Origin: an uncultured beta proteobacterium
Lineage (GTDB): Bacteria; Pseudomonadota; Gammaproteobacteria; Burkholderiales; Burkholderiaceae
DNA: 11,990 nt
Assembly: GCA_903909925.1 (NCBI GenBank)
Contig: CAIVXR010000197.1
Coordinates: 1 to 11,990 of the forward strand
Direction of reading: 5' to 3'
Shown here one piece after another: positions 6,544 to 11,990 of this stretch. A program made the position numbers and the translations under genes. A model generated the notes under the pieces. It saw nothing but the letters and a program-made list of their open reading frames with translations. It had not been told where the DNA came from and searched no databases. Each line of letters starts with the position of its first letter. Within the stretch, counting starts at the first letter, position 1.

Positions 6544-7545
6544 TCAGCCTTTACCAGCCTTAGCGCGGGGATGCGCTTTATCGTATGCCTGAGCAAGGTG
6601 CTGGAAATCTAAAGAGGTATAAATCTGGGTGCTGGCAATACTGGCATGTCCAAGCATCTCTTGCACTGCCCGTAAATCTTGGGAGGATTGCAAGACATGA
6701 CTAGCAAAGCTGTGGCGCATCATGTGTGGGTGTACGTGAGTCGGCAGTCCTGCGCGCATCGCTAAAGTGCGCAGGCGTGCCTGAACCGTTCGTGGCGATA
6801 AGCGTTTTCCGGTTGCAGATAAAAAAAGTGCGTTGGATTGCTCGGCATAGTTACTGGTATCCCGAATCTGCCGCCATACATTGAGCGACTGCATTGCGGG
6901 GCCTCCAACTGGTACTGAGCGCCTCTTGCCGCCCTTACCTAAAACAGTAACTTCAGCAGCATCCCAATCCAACCAACCAGCAGACTCATGATGACGATCC
7001 TTGCTTTGCATCACATCAATGCCCAACAGTTCTGAGAGACGCAAGCCTGAGGAATAAAGCAAATCAATAATTGCTGCATCTCGAATCGATTCCAAATCCT
7101 CTTTCTCTTGCGCCTCTTTGATAGCTTGATTCACTAAGGAAAGTGCTTGCTCGACTGACAGGGCTTTAGGCAAAGACTTGAGGCGCTTAGGGGCTTTTAC
7201 ATCGTCTACGGGATTGGCTACTAGATTGCTAGTCAATTTGCCGGAACGCGCATCTCGCCTTGCATCTTTCTCAGTGAGCCAGTGATACCAACCACGCCAT
7301 GCTGAAAGTGCTCTTGCAATACTTCTAGATGACTTACCTTTGGAATGTAAACGGCCGGCCCAACGACGTACATGGCCATTACTAACCTTTAATAAATCAA
7401 TCGAATCTTCGAGAGCAAAATTTTGTAGCTCCCCTAAATCCATACCATATGCCTTAAGCGTATGCGGCGAGAGCTGACGCAATACATGAAGCTCGTGCAA
7501 ATACTCTTGTACGAGCGGATGTAGATCAGTCGCTAGTAATTTCAT
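6544..7545 (-). CDS. xerC: Tyrosine recombinase XerC
   Basis: 333-residue tyrosine recombinase. The N-terminal SAM-like DNA-clamp domain (about 5-90) contains LRQLSPHTLKAYGMDL (22-37). The catalytic domain has Arg169 (SGLRLSE), Lys204 (LGKGGKRR), His274 and Arg277 (HPHMMRHSF), His300 (LGHAS) and nucleophile Tyr309 (TQIYT), so all active-site residues are present. It should act with XerD at dif to resolve chromosome dimers. The loop before the GKGGKRR hairpin (about 179-196) is longer than in E. coli XerC, which I believe is usual in betaproteobacteria. The frame is open to an ATG at 7635, but that would push 30 unrelated residues into the DUF484 gene; ATG at 7545 fits the family and overlaps DUF484 by 20 bases. 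The upstream DUF484 gene is a classic XerC neighbour, supporting XerC over XerD. Confidence 0.95.
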   Translation of the reverse strand: MKLLATDLHPLVQEYLHELHVLRQLSPHTLKAYGMDLGELQNFALEDSIDLLKVSNGHVRRWAGRLHSKGKSSRSIARALSAWRGWYHWLTEKDARRDARSGKLTSNLVANPVDDVKAPKRLKSLPKALSVEQALSLVNQAIKEAQEKEDLESIRDAAIIDLLYSSGLRLSELLGIDVMQSKDRHHESAGWLDWDAAEVTVLGKGGKRRSVPVGGPAMQSLNVWRQIRDTSNYAEQSNALFLSATGKRLSPRTVQARLRTLAMRAGLPTHVHPHMMRHSFASHVLQSSQDLRAVQEMLGHASIASTQIYTSLDFQHLAQAYDKAHPRAKAGKG

Positions 7546-8200
7546 AAGCCTGGATGCGATCCAAAGCTGCAGCAGTGAGTTCCGCAATCTGGCGCAAATA
7601 GAAGGCGCCCATATCTGCAGTAAAGCGGGTTTCATCTTTGCTTGCTAATAATAAAACTGCGGGGGATTGTGTAGCGCCGATACTTTTACCGAGAGGCAAA
7701 CCAATAGCCACCATGCTTTGCCAGTCAGAGCTCAGCGTAGTTTGGCTTGCTAATAAATGGATGCTTGCCGCAGCTAACTCCTTAGTCGAGCCACATAACG
7801 GTGTATCTACCCACGGACCAAATGCAGAATTTGGCGCCAGTAATTGGGCAGACTCAACTTCAAATACCTCAGCTAATCCGAAAGTAATTGCACCTTCAAC
7901 GTCAGCTTTATTATTTGCTTTCATTAAACGCAGCAACCATGCCACTAGGCTTTGTTGAGTTTTATCGTTGCGACTCCCAAAATGCAGCATCTCACTTAGC
8001 CTACGGTTGAGCTCTTGATTTTGAGTACGCAATACCGTCATCTGACGCTCTTGCAAAGAGATGGCACGATCCTCATGTGGATGCTTAATGCGAATCTCAT
8101 TAAAGAGATCGGCATAGCGATCAAAGAAGCCTGGGGTTGCACGTAACCACTCGGCAACCAACTCTTCTTGCTCGGCCTGCTTTGGATCTATTGCACTCAT
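7526..8200 (-). CDS. DUF484 family protein (GAF-like)
   Basis: 224-residue soluble protein of the DUF484 family (YigA of E. coli). Family marks are the N-terminal VAEWLRATPGFFDRYADLF (15-33), ISLQERQ (47-53) opening a short coiled coil (about 48-71), and a GAF-like domain (about 84-216) ending in VLLLASKDETRFTADMG (182-198). The biochemical role is unknown. In many proteobacteria it precedes xerC, often after dapF, and the same pairing is seen here with a 20-base overlap, so a link to XerC function is reasonable inference. Here the upstream neighbour is gatB, 11 bases away, not dapF. AAGAAAG lies a short way before the ATG. Confidence 0.88.
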   Translation of the reverse strand: MSAIDPKQAEQEELVAEWLRATPGFFDRYADLFNEIRIKHPHEDRAISLQERQMTVLRTQNQELNRRLSEMLHFGSRNDKTQQSLVAWLLRLMKANNKADVEGAITFGLAEVFEVESAQLLAPNSAFGPWVDTPLCGSTKELAAASIHLLASQTTLSSDWQSMVAIGLPLGKSIGATQSPAVLLLASKDETRFTADMGAFYLRQIAELTAAALDRIQAYEITSD

Positions 8201-8211
8201 TTAATTCTTTC

Positions 8212-9684
8212 TTAGCTTAGTTTTTTTCTCAATAACTCGTTCACTTGGCCAGGATTAGCCTTACCTTGAGAGGCTTTCATAATCTGGCCCACAAGCGCAT
8301 TAAATGCCTTTTCTTTACCAGCGCGGAACTCCTCTACCGACTTCTGGTTTACTGCAAGCACTTGATCAATGATGGCTTCAATAGCGCCGCTATCGCTAAT
8401 CTGCTTAAGGCCTCTCATATCAATCACTTGATCGACAGTGCTAATCGATTTACCTGTAACGGCCTCTTCCCACAAAATGGCAAAGATGTCTTTGGCGATC
8501 TTATTAGAAATAGTGCCATCAGCCACACGAGTCAGCAATGAGGCTAAATGTGATGCTTTCAGTGGCGCATTTGCCATTGCAATACCAGCACGGTTTAAAG
8601 AGGAAGCAAACTCACCAGCAATTAAATTCGCAGCAGCTTTTGCTAAGGGCTTACCAACAATTGCCAACAGCTCCTCAAAGACTTTTGCGGTATCACGATC
8701 TTGCGTCAATAGTTGTGCATCGTAAGGGCTTAGGCCATAGTCTGCCTGCCATTGCTCGCGAAGTTGCGCAGGAAGTGCTGGCATCTGATTGCGCACTTGG
8801 GCTATCCACGCATCATCAATCACAACTGGCAATAAGTCAGGATCTGGGAAGTAGCGATAGTCGTTAGCATCTTCTTTGCTACGCATGCTGCGAGTTTCAC
8901 AGCGGTCAGGATCATAGAGGCGTGTTTCTTGAACTACCGTGCCACCATCTTCAATCAGCTCAATTTGACGACGTACTTCATATTGAATCGCTTCTTCTAA
9001 GAAGCGGAAGGAATTCAAGTTCTTAATTTCGCAACGGGTACCAAACTCTTTTTGTCCCATGGGGCGGACAGATACGTTGGCATCGCAACGGAATGAGCCC
9101 TCTTGCATATTGCCGTCACACACACCCAGCCACACTACGAGGCTATGCAAAGCCTTGGCATAGGCCACCGCCTCTGCGGAGCTTCGCATAACGGGCTCAG
9201 TAACAATTTCCAATAGTGGAGTGCCGGCACGATTTAAATCAATGCCGCTAGAGGGCTCGCCATGAGGACCAATAAAACCTTCTTCGTGAACCGATTTACC
9301 AGCGTCCTCTTCCATGTGGGCACGAGTTAACTCAACTACCTTCACCTCATCGCCCACCAGGATTTCAAGTTTTCCACCAATGATTACCGGGGTCTCCATC
9401 TGGCTAATTTGATAGCCCTTAGGCAAGTCTGGATAAAAATAATTCTTGCGGGCAAAAATGCTTGCAGGCGAAATCTTTGCGCCGACTGCCAATCCAAAAC
9501 GAATCGCATGCTCAACTGCTTGACGATTAAGTACTGGCAACACTCCTGGCAAAGCTAAATCTACTGCGCATGCTTGTGTATTGGGTTTTGCACCAAAGCG
9601 TGTACTTGCACCACTAAATATTTTAGATTGCGTTTGGAGCTGTGTGTGGGTCTCTAGACCAATAACGACTTCCCATTGCATCAT
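8212..9684 (-). CDS. gatB: Asp/Glu-tRNA amidotransferase subunit B
   Basis: 490-residue kinase/tRNA-binding subunit of GatCAB, which activates the side-chain carboxylate of mischarged Asp-tRNA(Asn) or Glu-tRNA(Gln) with ATP before amidation. It begins with VVIGLETHTQL (6-16) and contains YFYPDLPKGYQ (82-92), AHMEEDAGKS (122-131), the GatB signature IDLNRAGTPLLEIVTEP (148-164), GNMQEGSFRCDANVSVRP (191-208) and YRYFPDPDLLP (276-286). The C-terminal part (about 340-489) is the helical YqeY-like tail that contacts tRNA. The gatA stop overlaps the first of two tandem ATG codons (9684 and 9681); either could be the start, and the second would give TGATG coupling. A TTG at 9714 within gatA is open in frame but not credible. 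Confidence 0.97.
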   Translation of the reverse strand: MMQWEVVIGLETHTQLQTQSKIFSGASTRFGAKPNTQACAVDLALPGVLPVLNRQAVEHAIRFGLAVGAKISPASIFARKNYFYPDLPKGYQISQMETPVIIGGKLEILVGDEVKVVELTRAHMEEDAGKSVHEEGFIGPHGEPSSGIDLNRAGTPLLEIVTEPVMRSSAEAVAYAKALHSLVVWLGVCDGNMQEGSFRCDANVSVRPMGQKEFGTRCEIKNLNSFRFLEEAIQYEVRRQIELIEDGGTVVQETRLYDPDRCETRSMRSKEDANDYRYFPDPDLLPVVIDDAWIAQVRNQMPALPAQLREQWQADYGLSPYDAQLLTQDRDTAKVFEELLAIVGKPLAKAAANLIAGEFASSLNRAGIAMANAPLKASHLASLLTRVADGTISNKIAKDIFAILWEEAVTGKSISTVDQVIDMRGLKQISDSGAIEAIIDQVLAVNQKSVEEFRAGKEKAFNALVGQIMKASQGKANPGQVNELLRKKLS

Positions 9685-11198
9685 GCCACCCCACTCGCTT
9701 GTCGCAAATGCCAATCGGTGGCTTGCTGATACTGATGTGCTACTTGTAATAAGCGAGCTTCAGAAAAGTAATTGCCAATCAGTTGCATGCCAATCGGTAA
9801 ATTGTTGACATTAAATCCGCATGGCGCGCTCATTGCTGGCAGTCCAGCTAGATTGGTTGAGAGCGTATAAATATCTTCCAAATACATCTGTACTGGATCT
9901 TTTGACTTCTCCCCTAGGCGCCATGCCACATCAGGCGCGACCGGCCCAAGGATGACATCGCACTCCTTAAAGGCGGCCTGAAAATCTGCCGCAATAATGC
10001 GACGAATTTTTTGGGCTTGCAGATAATAAGCATCATAGTAGCCATGACAAAGAACATAAGTTCCAATCATGATGCGGCGCTTCACTTCTGCCCCAAAACC
10101 TTCTGTACGAGACTTCTGATACATGTCCCCAAGATCTTTGTACTCACTGGCGCGATAGCCATAACGAACGCCATCAAAACGACTCAAGTTACTCGAAGCT
10201 TCTGCTGGTGCTAAAACGTAATACACCGGAATAGATAATTTTGTTTTAGGCAAACTCACTTCAACCAATTTAGCGCCTAAATTTTCTAAAGTTTTTGCAG
10301 CTTCATTTACAGACTTTGCAACGTCACTTGCTAGACCTTGAGCAAAAAATTCTTTAGGCAAGCCAATGCGAAGGCCTTCTAAGGGTTTAGCAGAATTCGT
10401 ACTACCTTCTTGCCAACTTTGATTGAGATAACGACCATAGTCTTCGCCAGAGTCAGCGAGTGAAGTAGAGTCGCGCTGATCGTGTGATGACATTGCAGAG
10501 AGCACTAGAGCACAGTCTTCTGCAGATTTACCCATAGGGCCAGCCTGATCTAATGAAGAGGCGTATGCAATCATGCCGTAGCGCGATACCCGGCCATAAC
10601 TAGGCTTGATGCCAGTCAAACCACAGAATGCTGATGGCTGACGAATAGACCCGCCAGTATCGGTACCCGTTGCAATCGGAGCCAATCCAGCAGCAACAGC
10701 AGCAGCAGAGCCACCAGAAGATCCTCCGGCTACACAAGCCGCATTCCAGGGATTTAATACAGGGCCATAGGCAGAATTTTCATTGGAAGAGCCCATGGCA
10801 AATTCGTCCATATTGGTCTTACCAAGACAAACCATGCCAGCACCATGCGGATTGTTTTCATCTGGAATCCCAAGATTAGCAACCACTGTGGCGTCAAAGG
10901 GACTCTGGTAACCGCCCAAGATTTTAGAGGCGGCGGTTGACTTCCAGCCGCGGGTTACAAAAACATCTTTGTGGGCTATTGGAATACCAGTTAACTTCCC
11001 AGCTTTACCAGAGGAAATTAGCTTATCTGCTATAGATGCTTGCTCTAAACTTAAGTGAGTATTCACATCCAAGTAAGCATTCCACTGTTTTCCAGCCTCA
11101 ATTCGGTCCAAAAAATACTGGGTTAATTCAGTACTGGAGACCTCTTTAGCAGCTAGAGCTTTTGCCATGAGAGAGATTGGGGTGTTGTGCCAACTCAT
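9681..11198 (-). CDS. gatA: Asp/Glu-tRNA amidotransferase subunit A
   Basis: 505-residue amidase-signature glutaminase subunit of GatCAB; it hydrolyses glutamine and passes ammonia through a channel to GatB. The Ser-cisSer-Lys triad is visible: Lys77 in IPIAHKD, the cis-Ser of GGSSGGSAAA (158-167), and nucleophile Ser184 in TDTGGSIRQPSAFCG (180-192 region). LGKTNMDEFAMGSSNENSA (125-143) is typical. The length is a little over the usual 480-490 residues, partly from a short insertion around PDENNPHG (112-119) just before that motif. GAGG eight bases before the ATG gives a ribosome site, and the ATG overlaps the gatC TGA (11195-11198). Since Burkholderiales generally have glutaminyl-tRNA synthetase, the main product is probably Asn-tRNA(Asn); this is inference. 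Confidence 0.97.
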   Translation of the reverse strand: MSWHNTPISLMAKALAAKEVSSTELTQYFLDRIEAGKQWNAYLDVNTHLSLEQASIADKLISSGKAGKLTGIPIAHKDVFVTRGWKSTAASKILGGYQSPFDATVVANLGIPDENNPHGAGMVCLGKTNMDEFAMGSSNENSAYGPVLNPWNAACVAGGSSGGSAAAVAAGLAPIATGTDTGGSIRQPSAFCGLTGIKPSYGRVSRYGMIAYASSLDQAGPMGKSAEDCALVLSAMSSHDQRDSTSLADSGEDYGRYLNQSWQEGSTNSAKPLEGLRIGLPKEFFAQGLASDVAKSVNEAAKTLENLGAKLVEVSLPKTKLSIPVYYVLAPAEASSNLSRFDGVRYGYRASEYKDLGDMYQKSRTEGFGAEVKRRIMIGTYVLCHGYYDAYYLQAQKIRRIIAADFQAAFKECDVILGPVAPDVAWRLGEKSKDPVQMYLEDIYTLSTNLAGLPAMSAPCGFNVNNLPIGMQLIGNYFSEARLLQVAHQYQQATDWHLRQASGVA

Positions 11199-11488
11199 TC
11201 AATGACCCTCGGAACTAGGAAATAGCCATCCTGCTGCGCAGGAGCAGACTTCATATTCTCCCCACGGTGATCAGACTCGCTGACTTGATCAACACGCATT
11301 GGTTGAGCCAAGTCGCGCAAAAAGAGGATAGGGTGAGCGAGAGGCTCTAAACCAGTAGTATCGACAGCCTGCATTTCCTCAACCAGAGAAAAAATAGCCT
11401 GCAATTGAGGTAGAACCGCCTCAGCTTCTGCCTGACTTAACTCAAGTCTAGAGAGGTGCGCAATGCGCTGGACATCATCAAGATTCAT
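11195..11488 (-). CDS. gatC: Asp/Glu-tRNA amidotransferase subunit C
   Basis: 97-residue small subunit that wraps around GatA and stabilises the GatCAB complex. VQRIAHLSRLEL (6-17), the LQAIFSLVEEMQAVDT helix (29-44) and the C-terminal SAPAQQDGYFLVPRVIE (81-97) match the family over its full length. It is the first gene of gatCAB and diverges from mreB. No Shine-Dalgarno lies at a normal distance before its ATG; the leader reads ACTCTAGCGCCCC. The candidate promoter would leave only a few bases of leader, so initiation may be nearly leaderless. Confidence 0.95.
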   Translation of the reverse strand: MNLDDVQRIAHLSRLELSQAEAEAVLPQLQAIFSLVEEMQAVDTTGLEPLAHPILFLRDLAQPMRVDQVSESDHRGENMKSAPAQQDGYFLVPRVIE

Positions 11489-11549
11489 GGGGCGCTAGAG
11501 TATCATTCCTATATATTTTTATTAACAACTTCTATTTTCCCACTACATC
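11489..11549. promoter_or_regulatory. Compact divergent gatC/mreB promoter region
   Basis: These 61 bases must carry the signals for both divergent genes. For gatC (minus strand) TTGTTA (11528-11523) and GATACT (11504-11499) stand 18 bases apart, each 4 of 6 to consensus, placing a start only about 4 bases before the ATG. For mreB (+ strand) TATATT at 11512-11517 is a 5 of 6 match to a -10 box but has no recognisable -35. The AT-rich core (11509-11530) would be shared by both. All by eye. Confidence 0.35.
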
Positions 11550-11990
11550 ATGTTTGGTTTTTTCCGCAGCTACTTTTCCAATGACCTAGCCATCGACCTA
11601 GGAACCGCAAACACCTTAATTTATATGCGTGAGCGGGGTATTGTCCTCGATGAACCTTCTGTTGTGGCAATTCGCCAAGAGGGTGGTCCAAACGGCAAAA
11701 AGACCATTTTGGCCGTCGGCAAAGAGGCAAAAGCGATGTTGGGTCGCGTTCCAGGGAATATTGAGGCAATTCGCCCAATGAAAGACGGCGTTATTGCCGA
11801 CTTCACTATTACCGAACAAATGCTCAAGCAATTTATCAAGCTTGTGCACGAAAGCAAATTATTAAAACCTAGTCCACGCATCATCATTTGCGTTCCTTGT
11901 GGATCTACGCAAGTTGAGCGCCGTGCGATTCGCGAATCTGCATTAGGCGCCGGTGCATCACAAGTATTTCTGATTGAAGAACCAATGGCA
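11550..11990 (+). CDS. mreB: Rod-shape-determining protein MreB (5' part, runs off right edge)
   Basis: First 147 codons of the bacterial actin MreB, with no stop before the window ends. It opens MFGFFRSYFSNDLAIDLGTA: a short amphipathic N-terminus (membrane contact in Gram-negative MreB) and then the phosphate-1 motif DLGTANTLIY. DEPSVVAIR (34-42), AVGKEAKAMLGR, IRPMKDGVIADF and the beginning of phosphate-2 and connecting segments (IICVPCGSTQVERRAIRESA, 112-131) follow. MreB forms membrane-bound filaments that direct lateral wall synthesis with MreC, MreD, RodA and PBP2. The start is set by strong family similarity although no Shine-Dalgarno is seen before it (CCCACTACATC). In related bacteria mreCD follow and the locus diverges from gatCAB, as here. 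Confidence 0.97.
   Translation, partial: MFGFFRSYFSNDLAIDLGTANTLIYMRERGIVLDEPSVVAIRQEGGPNGKKTILAVGKEAKAMLGRVPGNIEAIRPMKDGVIADFTITEQMLKQFIKLVHESKLLKPSPRIIICVPCGSTQVERRAIRESALGAGASQVFLIEEPMA

Noticed and set aside
7546..7635. 30-residue ATG-initiated N-terminal extension of XerC
   Set aside because: It lies wholly inside the DUF484 coding region and the extra residues have no match to the XerC N-terminus, which fits the ATG at 7545.
9685..9714. TTG start giving GatB ten extra residues
   Set aside because: It lies inside gatA; the tandem ATG at the gatA stop gives the standard GatB N-terminus and normal coupling.
1..11990. Mobile element, CRISPR array, phage, defence or toxin-antitoxin system
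   Set aside because: All open space is filled by recognisable housekeeping genes of uniform composition; XerC is the chromosomal recombinase in its usual DUF484 context, not an integrase beside an attachment site.

Overview
The window looks like a housekeeping segment of a small, mid-GC betaproteobacterial chromosome (order Burkholderiales, most like Polynucleobacter or a close relative; this is inference from protein style and gene order, not from a marker search). The MreB, GatCAB, cysteine-poor DksA, MetX/MetW and SlmA sequences all fit that group. I see no phage, insertion sequence, CRISPR array, RNA gene or toxin-antitoxin pair, and no gene-free stretch longer than about 112 bases.

Layout: the left edge holds the 3' end of an exonuclease III gene on the + strand. 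It converges on a run of twelve minus-strand genes, given here in transcription order from right to left: gatC-gatA-gatB, a DUF484 gene, xerC, a COG0523 (CobW-type) metallochaperone GTPase, dksA, argB, slmA, metX, metW and an ampG-type permease. At the right edge mreB starts on the + strand, diverging from gatC across only 61 bases, and runs out of the window.

The genes are packed very tightly. Four junctions are ATGA stop/start overlaps (gatC/gatA, gatA/gatB, slmA/metX, metX/metW), DUF484/xerC overlap by 20 bases, and metW/ampG, argB/slmA, dksA/argB and gatB/DUF484 are 4-12 bases apart. The only larger internal gaps are 69 bases (xerC/cobW) and 112 bases (cobW/dksA), so the likely units are gatCAB-DUF484-xerC, cobW, and dksA-argB-slmA-metX-metW-ampG. 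No convincing intrinsic terminator is visible anywhere.

Functionally the window mixes tRNA-dependent amidation (gatCAB), chromosome dimer resolution (xerC), cell shape (mreB), nucleoid occlusion (slmA), wall recycling (ampG), stringent-response transcription control (dksA), arginine and methionine synthesis (argB, metXW), metal homeostasis (cobW) and DNA repair (xth). The points most worth a second look are the zinc-ligand-poor DksA directly downstream of a His-rich COG0523 GTPase, the SlmA gene translationally coupled to methionine synthesis with partly changed FtsZ-contact positions, and the compact signals at gatC/mreB and at the xth/ampG convergence. I found no clearly novel multi-gene system.
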